A stretch of DNA of 38,278 bases from positions 1 to 38,278 of the forward strand of contig CAZQQX010000016.1 in NCBI GenBank assembly GCA_964595565.1, given 5' to 3'. A program made the position numbers and the translations under genes. Below the pieces are notes generated by a model, which was given only the letters and a program-made list of their open reading frames with translations, did not search any database and had not been told where the DNA came from. This stretch comes from JAQVEM01 sp964595565. Its GTDB lineage: Bacteria; Actinomycetota; Humimicrobiia; Humimicrobiales; Humimicrobiaceae. Below are positions 8,456 to 16,399 of the stretch, piece by piece. Position 1 is the first letter of the stretch, and each line of letters begins with the position of its first letter.

Positions 8456-9550
8456 ATGGAAATAACTAAAAAGCAATTTACATCTGACCTTGAAATTGGC
8501 AGTAAAGCGGAGTCAATATTTGTGGTGGCAGATAAAAAGGTCAGGAAAAAAAGAAATGGCGAAGATTATTGCACAGTTTTACTTCAGGACAGGGAAGGAA
8601 GCATAGAAGGAGTTCTATGGACAGAAGTTTATCTTAATACAGAGGAGTTTAATAAAGGAGACTTTGTTCTACTCCAGGGAGAGGTAAAGGGTTACAGGGG
8701 TGGAAGGCAGATTGTTATAAATTCATTAAAGAAGTATAAAGAAAACGGTGAACTCAAACAGTCTGATTTTATAAAGACGTCCAAAAAAAATGTTGATGAA
8801 ATGTTTGAGGAAATAAAGAAGTATATAAACAGCATTAAAAATAATTATTTGAAAATATTACTTAACCTTTTCTTTAGTGATGAACAATTTGTAAAAGATT
8901 TTAAAGATGCAACTGCGGCTGTACAGTACCACCATGCTTATAAGGGAGGACTGCTGGAACACACCCTTAATGTTACCAGAATCTGTGATGCTATTTATGG
9001 AATCTATAAAAATTTGAATCGCGATTTGCTAATAAGTGGAGCGATTCTTCATGACATTGGAAAAATAGGGGAATATAGAACAAAAATAACCACTGAAGTA
9101 ACCGATAGTGGGAAGCTTCTGGGTCATATAACTATTGGTTATGGATGGATTCTGGAGCGATTGAAAAAAATAGAGGGATTTCCTGTAGATTTGAGTAACA
9201 GGCTTCTTCACATTATATTGAGCCATCACGGGCATAAGGAATTTGGCTCACCTAAAAGACCTAAAATTCTGGAAGCTTTTATAATTTATCATGTGGACCA
9301 TATGGACTCCGATGTGGGTGGATATAATTTGATGCTGGAAGCAAACAGAGATGGTAGCGATTGGTCGGATTATATGAAGAATTTTGAACGGTCTGTTTTG
9401 CTGAAGAGGCTTCCCGAAGATGAATATGGAAAAACCGATATTAATACCGGTGGTGCAGTCAGTGAAAAAAGAAAAGTCCAGGATGGCGAAGAAAAGAAAA
9501 AAACCGGTTCGGTAACCGATGAAGATGGAAAACAGGATGAGTTGTTCTAA
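8456..9550 (+). CDS. YhaM-like 3'-5' exoribonuclease (OB-fold plus HD domain)
   Basis: A 364-residue protein. An N-terminal OB-fold (about 15-95) contains VLLQDREGSIEGVLW and GDFVLLQGEV. An HD phosphohydrolase domain (about 155-320) has His169 in GLLEHTLNV, His199-Asp200 in ILHDIGKIGEY and a later SHHGHKEFGSPKRP segment. This order is that of Bacillus YhaM, a metal-dependent 3'-5' exonuclease. The last ~40 residues are a charged Lys/Glu-rich tail. No good Shine-Dalgarno is seen; TAGAAT (8441-8446) stands 9 bases before the ATG, so a very short leader is likely. Confidence 0.85.
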   Translation: MEITKKQFTSDLEIGSKAESIFVVADKKVRKKRNGEDYCTVLLQDREGSIEGVLWTEVYLNTEEFNKGDFVLLQGEVKGYRGGRQIVINSLKKYKENGELKQSDFIKTSKKNVDEMFEEIKKYINSIKNNYLKILLNLFFSDEQFVKDFKDATAAVQYHHAYKGGLLEHTLNVTRICDAIYGIYKNLNRDLLISGAILHDIGKIGEYRTKITTEVTDSGKLLGHITIGYGWILERLKKIEGFPVDLSNRLLHIILSHHGHKEFGSPKRPKILEAFIIYHVDHMDSDVGGYNLMLEANRDGSDWSDYMKNFERSVLLKRLPEDEYGKTDINTGGAVSEKRKVQDGEEKKKTGSVTDEDGKQDELF

Positions 9551-9668
9551 ATAAACTCATGCGATTACTTTCTGCCAAACCTTCTGGATATATTTTTAAT
9601 GTATATTTTTAGGGTAGTTTACAGGTTAAGTGTTTTTTAGAATATAAAGATTAACCGGAGAGGATAAA

Positions 9669-11168
9669 ATGGATATTGAAAAATACAGGAAAGAAGCAGA
9701 GTCTTTCTTATATAAAATGGATAAAGAATATTACCTTCATTTTTCAGGCATAAAGGATAATCTTAATGTAAGTGATATTTATGATGAATTTAAAAATTTG
9801 TTTAGTAAAGAATATATAAGTCATTTTAAAAATGTAAAGGAAAAAAGCGCCGGGGAGGAGAAGAAAAAAGCTTCTTTTTTATTAAAATTCTGCACTGAAG
9901 GTTATATGGAGATGCAGACCAAAAGTCTTATTGATGAGATTGCGGAAGACGAAGCCAGGGCAAAGATTACTGTAGATGGTAAAAAAGTACCGTTCAGGTA
10001 TTCAGAGATTCTTCTATCAAATGAACCGGATAAAATAAAAAGAGACACTATTGATGATAAAAGAAATAAAGTCACAGCAGAAAAATTAAATAAAAATTTG
10101 TATAAATACTGGAGTTCTGTCCACAGTGAGGCGCGGGAGCTGGGTTTTTCAAGTTACTCGGAACTTTTTTCATATCTTAAAGATGAAAATTTTTCTGTCC
10201 TTAAGAATGAAATGGATAAACTTCTAACCGAAACCGGGGGACTTTACCGGGAAAGATTTGGTGCTCTTATGCAAAAAGAGCTTGGAATACCACTTGGAAG
10301 TTCGCGCAGGAGTGATTTTGCATACCTAAAAAGGGGGAAAAAATATGATGGATTCTTTAAGAAAGATATTCTTATCGGGGTATTTAAAGATACACTTGCC
10401 GGAATGGGGATAGATATTGATAAGTATGACAATATTAATTTTGATGTAGAAGAAAGAGAAAATAAATCACCAAGGGCTTTTTGCGCTACCCCGGGAATAC
10501 CCTCTGAAATATATCTTGTGGTAATGCCAGAAGGTGGCCAGGACGATTTTGAGGCCATGCTTCATGAAGGTGGGCATGCGCTGCATTTTGGTAATACCGG
10601 TCCGGAGCTTGACTTTGAGTATAAATATCTGGGGGATAATTCTGTTACTGAAGGATATGCTTTTAGCATGGAGCAGCTAATGCAAAATGAGAGGTGGCTG
10701 GCGGACTTTTTTGGGATGGATAAAGAACAGGCGAATGAGTTTGTTTATTTCTCAAACCTGGTGAAACTGTGGTTTTGCAGAAGGTATACCGGCAAATTAG
10801 AATATGAACTCATACTTAATGATGGTTCACAATTAGAGGGAAAAGATACTATTTATAAGGATATTTTATCGGAAGTAAGTCAAATGAAATACACGGAAGA
10901 AAGTTATTTGAGGGATGTTGATGAAGGGTTTTACTGTACCAGTTACATAAGAGCCTGGATTTTCCAATCCCAAATTGAAGAATACCTTTACAGAAAATTT
11001 GGTTATAGGTGGTATACGAAAAAAGCAGCGGGTTCTTTCTTAAGAGAGCTCTGGTATTACGGACAGAAATATTCCCCGGAAGAAATCCTGTCCCAGCTGG
11101 GGTTTGATAAGATGAATATAGATTACCTGATATACTCACTTATAGACAGAATTAAACGCTTTAAGTAA
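9669..11168 (+). CDS. M3-family (oligoendopeptidase F-like) zinc metallopeptidase
   Basis: A 499-residue cytoplasmic protein with no signal peptide. The gluzincin site is HEGGH at 299-303 (within EAMLHEGGHALHF), with a third ligand Glu328 in SVTEGYAFS. The flanking CATPGIPSEIYLVVMPEGG and YCTSYIRAWIFQSQIEEYL match M3 peptidases, which degrade oligopeptides of about 5-20 residues. It is somewhat short for the family (usually 550-700), the difference lying in the N-terminal helical region. The start has a clear Shine-Dalgarno (GGAGAGG, about 6 bases from the ATG). The upstream 118-base gap holds nothing I can name. Confidence 0.85.
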   Translation: MDIEKYRKEAESFLYKMDKEYYLHFSGIKDNLNVSDIYDEFKNLFSKEYISHFKNVKEKSAGEEKKKASFLLKFCTEGYMEMQTKSLIDEIAEDEARAKITVDGKKVPFRYSEILLSNEPDKIKRDTIDDKRNKVTAEKLNKNLYKYWSSVHSEARELGFSSYSELFSYLKDENFSVLKNEMDKLLTETGGLYRERFGALMQKELGIPLGSSRRSDFAYLKRGKKYDGFFKKDILIGVFKDTLAGMGIDIDKYDNINFDVEERENKSPRAFCATPGIPSEIYLVVMPEGGQDDFEAMLHEGGHALHFGNTGPELDFEYKYLGDNSVTEGYAFSMEQLMQNERWLADFFGMDKEQANEFVYFSNLVKLWFCRRYTGKLEYELILNDGSQLEGKDTIYKDILSEVSQMKYTEESYLRDVDEGFYCTSYIRAWIFQSQIEEYLYRKFGYRWYTKKAAGSFLRELWYYGQKYSPEEILSQLGFDKMNIDYLIYSLIDRIKRFK

Positions 11169-11423
11169 TTAAATACCCCTATTTCATAATCCACCTCAAC
11201 TTATATAATAGTTTTTAGTCTGGATTAAATTGGCATGTAATAAATATAAATGAAGTGTAGAAATATTCAATAGTAATTTACTTGAGCTTAATATAGCCAA
11301 TAAACTATAATGTTATAGGATATAGTATATTTGCAATAGCCGGTTGTTTTTGCTGTTCCGGGTATATTATAGAATTCTATTTATGAAGTTTTTGTGGATA
11401 ATATTTTACAGAAAGGATAAAAA

Positions 11424-11945
11424 TTGGATTTAAAACAAAAAATAAGAAGCATACCGGATTTCCCGGAGAAGGGAGTGGTTTTCAGAGATATTACTACCCT
11501 GCTCAGAGATGGTGAAGCATTCAGGTATTCGGTAGATAAAATGGTCGAGTGCTGTCAGGGCAAAGAAATTGATGCAGTTCTGGGTGCTGAAGCAAGAGGT
11601 TTTATATACGGAGCTGTGGTTGCTTACAGGCTGGGTGTGGGTTTTATTCCGGTCAGGAAACCCGGTAAACTTCCCTATGACACATGTGAGGTATCATATG
11701 AACTTGAGTACGGAAAAAATATCCTGCAAATGCATGTTGATGCTATAAAAAAAGGTGATAAAATTTTAATTGTAGATGATCTGGTAGCAACCGGAGGTAC
11801 CGGGAAAGCCAAAGCCAAACTCGTTGAAAAAATGGGCGGTGAGGTTGTAGGATTTTGCTTTTTAATTGAGCTGGAATTTTTAAATCCCAGAGAAGCTTTA
11901 AAGGGTTATGAAGTATTTTCATTAATTAAATATGAATCGGAATAA
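11424..11945 (+). CDS. apt: Adenine phosphoribosyltransferase (TTG start)
   Basis: Purine salvage: adenine plus PRPP to AMP. The 173-residue protein begins LKQKIRSIPDFPEKGVVFRDITTLL, the signature N-terminus of bacterial Apt, contains GAEARGFIYG and the PRPP loop ILIVDDLVATGGT, and ends normally. The start is TTG, chosen because AGAAAGGA lies 6 bases upstream and the next residues are family-conserved. The 255-base upstream gap is AT-rich with a possible promoter near 11344-11370 but no gene. The DUF1844 gene follows 24 bases later and is probably cotranscribed. Confidence 0.94.
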   Translation: MDLKQKIRSIPDFPEKGVVFRDITTLLRDGEAFRYSVDKMVECCQGKEIDAVLGAEARGFIYGAVVAYRLGVGFIPVRKPGKLPYDTCEVSYELEYGKNILQMHVDAIKKGDKILIVDDLVATGGTGKAKAKLVEKMGGEVVGFCFLIELEFLNPREALKGYEVFSLIKYESE

Positions 11946-11969
11946 TAAATTAGAGGAAGGTGATTATAT

Positions 11970-12389
11970 ATGGCAAAAGATAAGAAAAAAGAAAAGGATG
12001 TCACCGGTGGAGACGGAGAAGATAAAGAGCTAAAAGATAAATCTGTCAAGGAAGACCTTAAGGGCAGGGGAGAGAAAGAAGAAAAGAAAGGGGAAGAGAA
12101 GAAAGAGGAAGAGTTAATTAAGGAGCTACAGGAGGAAATTAATAAATTAACTACGAAAGATATCATAATACAGATGATGATGTCTCTTTCAAGTCTTGCC
12201 TATAAAAAAATGGGGCTTCCCGTGGGGGTAAATGATAAGTACAGGGATAAGCAACAGGCAAAGCTGGCCATAGATGGTTTTGATGCAATGCTTAAAGTTA
12301 TCGTAGATGAAGCAGGTGCAGAAGAAATGGAAAACTTAAAATCTTCTCTATCTAATCTGCAGATAAATTTTGTTAAAGCTTTTTCTTGA
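11970..12389 (+). CDS. DUF1844-domain protein with highly charged N-terminus
   Basis: A 139-residue cytoplasmic protein. Residues 1-60 are almost entirely Lys, Glu, Asp and Gly, probably disordered or coiled coil. Residues about 62-137 match the DUF1844 pattern: KDIIIQMMMSLSSLAYKKMGLP followed by a helical DKQQAKLAIDGFDAML segment. The function of DUF1844 is unknown. A good Shine-Dalgarno (AGAGGAAGGTGA) precedes the start. Its 3' end overlaps the convergent LOG-family gene by 17 bases. Confidence 0.75.
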   Translation: MAKDKKKEKDVTGGDGEDKELKDKSVKEDLKGRGEKEEKKGEEKKEEELIKELQEEINKLTTKDIIIQMMMSLSSLAYKKMGLPVGVNDKYRDKQQAKLAIDGFDAMLKVIVDEAGAEEMENLKSSLSNLQINFVKAFS

Positions 12390-12891
12390 TATATTCTCTT
12401 GCTTCCTTAATAGCAAGTTTTACGGCTTCTCCGGGTGTGCTGGCTCTGATTATATGAGCGGTGTTTTTGTTTTGATGCGGGCAGACTTCCCAGGTTCTTA
12501 AACCAATTAAAGGTTTGCCGAAAGTCAATGTGTAGCCAATTTCCGAAAGAGTGCCGTAACTTCCATCAATAGCGATTACTGCATGGGATGATAGCGCAAT
12601 TATTAAATTTCTGGCATACCCCATTCCAGTAGGTATTTTTATCCCGACATATTTGTTTGCGGATTTTTCATCTGTGCCAGGTAATATGCCTATTGTAAGT
12701 CCTCTTTCTTCACTGGCGCCTTTACAGGCAGATTCCATTACGCCTGTCAAGCCGCCGCAAATCAGGACTGCTCCATTTCTGGCGATTTCTCTGCCAACGT
12801 CAAAGGCGAGTTTACGGATTTTACTATCTGCCCTGCTGCCGCCGATAACGGAAATTTTTATAATTTTTTCATTGTCCCCTGTAATTTTCAT
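12373..12891 (-). CDS. LOG/SLOG-family protein (TIGR00725-like)
   Basis: The only clear gene on the - strand. The 172-residue Rossmann-like protein begins KISVIGGSRAD and contains the LOG/TIGR00725 hallmarks GAVLICGGLTGVMESACKGA, GIKIPTGMGYARN (nucleotide and phosphate binding) and GSYGTLSEIGYTL, the last being the family's PGGxGTxxE position with Ser-Tyr in place of Gly-Gly. LOG relatives cleave nucleoside monophosphates (cytokinin activation in plants) or sense nucleotides; TIGR00725 proteins are uncharacterised. A Shine-Dalgarno (GGAGG on the - strand) lies just upstream of the ATG. It converges on and overlaps the DUF1844 gene. Confidence 0.82.
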   Translation of the reverse strand: MKITGDNEKIIKISVIGGSRADSKIRKLAFDVGREIARNGAVLICGGLTGVMESACKGASEERGLTIGILPGTDEKSANKYVGIKIPTGMGYARNLIIALSSHAVIAIDGSYGTLSEIGYTLTFGKPLIGLRTWEVCPHQNKNTAHIIRASTPGEAVKLAIKEAREYIKKKL

Positions 12892-13074
12892 TTGTGCCTC
12901 CGGTATTTTTGCCTTTAATTTTTTTTGATTTTTAAACCCTTATAAAATTAAAAGTTATCCTGCATGTTAAGTAAAAATAAAAATCTAGAATATTCCTTTT
13001 TATTATAACATTATTGTATTCATTTAAATGTTTTTTAAACTATATTAGGTGGTTATGCCGGGTAAGGTAGCAAT

Positions 13075-13103
13075 TTGACAATTTGGCTTTTAATAGATAT
13101 ACT
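13075..13103 (+). promoter_or_regulatory. Near-consensus sigma-70 promoter
   Basis: TTGACA (13075-13080), a 17-base spacer and TATACT (13098-13103). The predicted start near 13110 leaves a leader of about 38 bases with an AAGAGGT ribosome site before the ATG at 13148. This is the best promoter in the window, and it drives a 78-residue gene. Confidence 0.7.
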
Positions 13104-13147
13104 CATATACATAAAAATACAATAAAAATATAGTAAGAGGTTGCGAT

Positions 13148-13384
13148 ATGGCAGAAAGAAAGCAGGATTATTTCAGAGTACCAATAACCATGCCTTCAGG
13201 CATGGTTTCATTTCTGGAAAATCTGGGTATTGAATGTAAAAAATCAGGCGGTCACAAAATAGCAAATACGATGATTGTAAGAAGTGCAATAAAACTTTTA
13301 ATGGATCTGAACCTGGATATTTCAGGGGTAAAGTCTGAAGAAGAACTTGAAAAAAGGATAAAAGAGGCTGCAAAGAAGTATTGA
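13148..13384 (+). CDS. Small ribbon-helix-helix-like protein
   Basis: A 78-residue protein. Residues 8-17 (YFRVPITMPS) could form the N-terminal beta strand, followed by a helix (MVSFLENLGIE), a turn (KSGGHKIANT) and a second helix (MIVRSAIKLLMDL). This is the order of ribbon-helix-helix DNA-binding proteins. The C-terminal SGVKSEEELEKRIKEAAKK looks like an added amphipathic helix. No toxin or other partner gene is adjacent. It has a near-perfect promoter and a Shine-Dalgarno, so it should be well expressed, probably as a dimeric regulator. I cannot name a target. Confidence 0.6.
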   Translation: MAERKQDYFRVPITMPSGMVSFLENLGIECKKSGGHKIANTMIVRSAIKLLMDLNLDISGVKSEEELEKRIKEAAKKY

Positions 13385-13587
13385 GTGTACTAAAAATTCT
13401 GTCTGCTGGTTCCTGTATAATAGAGATACCCCGGGGTCTTTAGATAATAATGGTATAATTTTCCACTATACTCCTATTTTTTCATTTATTTTAAATTCTA
13501 AATATTTATAATAATAAATATGGCACAGCCTTTTGTTTATTGTGTCTGTATTAAAAAATTCTTAAACATAGGAGGTATCAGGCTATT

Positions 13588-14544
13588 ATGTGCGAGTTTA
13601 AAACTGATCTGGTTATCGTGGGGGCTGGACCCGGGGGGCTGAGCGCCGCATTGTATTCAAAAAGAAGCGGGCTAAATTTTGAAATTGTGGAAAAACTTAT
13701 GCCGGGCGGGCAAATAATAAAAACAGATTCAATAGAAAATTACCCCGGCTTTAAAGAGAACATATCGGGTTTTGAACTTGCGCAGAATCTTGTGGAACAT
13801 TGTAAAAAACTTGGGATTGAAGTGAGAGATAGCTTTGATGTAAGCTCGATTGAAGTGAATGAAAATAGACAAAACGGTAAATCTTATAAATTTAAGTGCC
13901 AGAGTGATAAAGGAATTATACGGACAAATTCACTAATAATAGCAACAGGCGCCAGTCCTTCCAGGCTGGGAGTTGAAGGCGAAGAAAAGTTTATTGGCAG
14001 TGGTATTTCATTTTGTGCTACATGTGATGGGGCCTTATATAGAGATAAAGAAGTTGCTGTTGTGGGAGGGGGAAATACAGCGCTTGAAGAAGCTATATTT
14101 CTTACAAAGTTTGCGAAAAGGGTATATATAATACATAGAAGGGATGAGCTCCGTGCAGAACAGATTTTAAGGGATAGGGCATTTAAAAATGAGAAAATAA
14201 AGTTCTTATGGAGCTCTGTAATAGAAAGATTTACCGGGAGCGATAGGCTGGAGGAGATTCTGGTGAGGAATAAGAAAGAAAACAAAACATTTAAACTAAA
14301 AATTAGCGCAGTTTTTGAATATGTGGGGCTGGACCCCAATTCAGTAATGGTAAGGGACCTGGTGGATTCTGATGACAGGGGCTTTATTTTAACAAATTCC
14401 AGAATGGAAACTTCCATGCCCGGTATTTTTGCTGTTGGCGACGTCAGAAGCACACCCCTGAGGCAGGTTATAACCGCGGTTGCAGATGGGTCAATAGCTG
14501 CAATATATGCCGATAGATTTCTGTACAGTCTGGAGCACGGATAG
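13588..14544 (+). CDS. trxB: Thioredoxin reductase
   Basis: An FAD/NADPH flavoprotein that reduces thioredoxin. The 318-residue protein has the FAD motif VIVGAGPGGLSAALYS (9-24), the redox-active CATC (143-146, in SFCATCDGALY), the NADPH motif VAVVGGGNTALEEA (about 157-170) and the C-terminal FAVGDVRSTPLRQV. The AGGAGGT site at 13570-13576 sits 11 bases from this ATG, longer than usual, but no better in-frame start exists. No thioredoxin gene follows; instead the next gene is the CwlM-like protein. The 203-base upstream gap contains a GC palindrome (ACCCCGGGGT, 13428-13437) and no gene. Confidence 0.95.
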   Translation: MCEFKTDLVIVGAGPGGLSAALYSKRSGLNFEIVEKLMPGGQIIKTDSIENYPGFKENISGFELAQNLVEHCKKLGIEVRDSFDVSSIEVNENRQNGKSYKFKCQSDKGIIRTNSLIIATGASPSRLGVEGEEKFIGSGISFCATCDGALYRDKEVAVVGGGNTALEEAIFLTKFAKRVYIIHRRDELRAEQILRDRAFKNEKIKFLWSSVIERFTGSDRLEEILVRNKKENKTFKLKISAVFEYVGLDPNSVMVRDLVDSDDRGFILTNSRMETSMPGIFAVGDVRSTPLRQVITAVADGSIAAIYADRFLYSLEHG

Positions 14545-14591
14545 ATTATATTATATTTTTTTTAAAGATGGCTACGGGGAAAGTAAAAAAA

Positions 14592-14629
14592 TTAGATTTA
14601 ATTTATCAAAATTATATAAATTATAGAAA
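14592..14629 (+). promoter_or_regulatory. Candidate promoter for a leaderless CwlM-like mRNA
   Basis: TTAGAT (14592-14597), 17 bases, then TATAAA (14615-14620), with the ATG 8 bases further on at 14629. No Shine-Dalgarno is visible. The -35 element is weak, so this is a moderate call. Confidence 0.35.
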
Positions 14630-15696
14630 TGGAAATAATAAAAAGGAATTCATCAGGAGAAAAAGTTACAGACATTCAGAGAAGATTAAAATTGCTTGGT
14701 TACTGCCCTGATACAGTAGAGATTGACGGAATTTTTGGTGCTGAAACAGAAAATTCTGTAAGAAAATTTCAGCAGGAAAGAGGGCTCGTGGTAACCGGAG
14801 TGGTAGATCAGGAAACCTGGCAGGAGTTAGTTGATGCAGGATATAAAATAGGTGAAAGGATGTTATACCTGAAATATCCGCCTTTCAGGGGTGATGATGT
14901 CAGGACTCTTCAGCTCTGGTTGAAAACTCTGGGCTTCTACCCTTATAATGAAAATGGTATATTCTGCGATAAAACAAACCGGGCGCTTCTGGAGTTTCAG
15001 AGAAATATGAATATCGCTGATGATGGTATAGCAGGAGAAGAAACAGTACGCAGCCTTAAAAGTTTAAGACGAATCATAACCTCAAAAGAAACTTCTAATT
15101 TTCCTCTGGTAAAGAATTTGAGCAAACAAAAAAAATTGCAGGATAACAGAGTTATCCTGGATTACAGCGCAAACATTGAGGATATGGGCAGCGCCGGGGA
15201 GTACCTCAATGAAAAGGTGTATATCTGTAGCAGTATAGTAAATTTTTGCAGGGATATGTTGTCAGGTAAAGGTATCGAAACACTTAATTCTATAAGTGAA
15301 GATGAAAAGCAAAATGTGTTTTTATATGACAGAGTTGAGTATATAAATAAGAGCAACGCTGATCTTCTTGTAAGTATAGACTTAAATTATTCAGTGGATA
15401 AAAATGCTAATGGCTCAAGTTGCTTTTATTTTAAGGGCCTTAAGTCTTATTCTATTGATGGGTATAGAATTGCCAGCCTGATTCAGGATAAAATTGTGAG
15501 CGACCTGGGGATTCTTGACTGCAGAGTTCACGGGACAAACCACGCTATATTAAAAGCTACAAATTTAATCTCGGTACTGGTAGAGCCTTCTTTCATTTCA
15601 AACTCCGGCGAAAGAGAAAGATTAAAAAAATCCAGTTATCAGAAAAAAATAAGTGAAAGCATAGTAGCAAGTATTCTGGAATATTTCACTGGGTAA
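14629..15696 (+). CDS. CwlM-like protein: two peptidoglycan-binding domains plus zinc-less amidase fold
   Basis: A 355-residue protein without a signal peptide. Two PG_binding_1 repeats lie at about 8-68 (GEKVTDIQRRLKLLGY, GIFGAETENSVRKFQ) and 86-146 (RGDDVRTLQLWLKTLGF, LLEFQRNMNIADDGIAG). An Amidase_3 fold follows at about 174-353. The fold is recognisable from VILD, NADLLVSI and VLVEPSFISNSGERERL, but two expected zinc histidines are missing: the DPGHGG position reads DYSANIE (Ala181) and SIHxN reads SIDLN (Asp251). Glu195 and Glu319 remain. The architecture, cytoplasmic location and adjacency to trxB match mycobacterial CwlM, a regulator of peptidoglycan precursor synthesis. A non-hydrolytic regulatory role is inferred. 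Confidence 0.78.
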   Translation: MEIIKRNSSGEKVTDIQRRLKLLGYCPDTVEIDGIFGAETENSVRKFQQERGLVVTGVVDQETWQELVDAGYKIGERMLYLKYPPFRGDDVRTLQLWLKTLGFYPYNENGIFCDKTNRALLEFQRNMNIADDGIAGEETVRSLKSLRRIITSKETSNFPLVKNLSKQKKLQDNRVILDYSANIEDMGSAGEYLNEKVYICSSIVNFCRDMLSGKGIETLNSISEDEKQNVFLYDRVEYINKSNADLLVSIDLNYSVDKNANGSSCFYFKGLKSYSIDGYRIASLIQDKIVSDLGILDCRVHGTNHAILKATNLISVLVEPSFISNSGERERLKKSSYQKKISESIVASILEYFTG

Positions 15697-15827
15697 ATAA
15701 TAAATTAATTTTATAAAGAATTAAGGAAATTTTTAAAATTTAAAAAACAGATTTAAGATTTCAAAAATACATGAGATATTTTAAGTAGATAGGATAAGGA
15801 GCGAGGACAATTATTAGAGTATATAAG

Positions 15828-16292
15828 ATGTTTTTTTTGAAAAATTTACTTAAAAAAAGATTTTATTTCTTGCTTCTGCTGGCCCAGGCTATTCTGGTTA
15901 TTTTTATGGCTACAGCCTGCAGGAGTTATGATAATAAATTTGACGTAGTATATTTTTTTAAAACAGAGCCCGAAAAAGCAGTTCTGGATTTTTTGCAGTC
16001 ACTTGACAGCAAAGACCCCGATTATATTTATACAAATTTATTACCGGACAAAGATAGGAATAATATAAGCAGAGAAAAATATGTGGAAGATTTTAAAAAA
16101 ATTTTATCAGAGGTAGACCAGATAAGCATAATAAATACTGTATACCTTGGATATGAAGATGATATGAGCAAAGTGGTAGCAGAATTTGAAATAATTTATA
16201 AAAATGGGGAAGCAAAGCAATATAAGAAATACATTTACCTGACCGAGGAGAGCGGTAAATGGAAGATAATTTTTGAAAAAACTTTTATATAA
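15828..16292 (+). CDS. Small lipoprotein of unknown function
   Basis: A 154-residue protein with a basic N-terminus, a hydrophobic stretch (FYFLLLLAQAILVIFMA) and a lipobox ATAC with lipidated Cys31. The mature part begins with a region (EKAVLDFLQSLDSKDPDYIYTNL) followed by a beta-rich end (KYIYLTEESGKWKIIFEKTF), resembling the NTF2/DUF4878-like small exported domains. The strongest purine-rich ribosome site, GGATAAGGAGCGAGG, lies more than 20 bases before the ATG, so the start is not certain, although the signal sequence fits this one. Function unknown. Confidence 0.65.
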   Translation: MFFLKNLLKKRFYFLLLLAQAILVIFMATACRSYDNKFDVVYFFKTEPEKAVLDFLQSLDSKDPDYIYTNLLPDKDRNNISREKYVEDFKKILSEVDQISIINTVYLGYEDDMSKVVAEFEIIYKNGEAKQYKKYIYLTEESGKWKIIFEKTFI

Positions 16293-16305
16293 TAAATAAA
16301 TGTTT

Positions 16306-16336
16306 TTTGTAAATAATTTATAATATTTGGTATAAT
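16306..16336 (+). promoter_or_regulatory. Candidate promoter for the Ig/FN3 lipoprotein
   Basis: TTGTAA (16307-16312), 18 bases, then a perfect TATAAT (16331-16336), in the 107-base gap between two lipoprotein genes. A small stem, AATACC/GGTATT (16356-16361 with 16369-16374), lies in the predicted leader. Confidence 0.4.
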
Positions 16337-16399
16337 ATTTACCCAAGAATATAATAATACCTGCTAAAGGTATTAAGGAATTTGAATTGGAATTAAGTT

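Noticed and set aside
13884..14453. 189-codon - strand open frame opposite trxB
   Set aside because: Low-complexity Ser/Leu composition and complete overlap with trxB.
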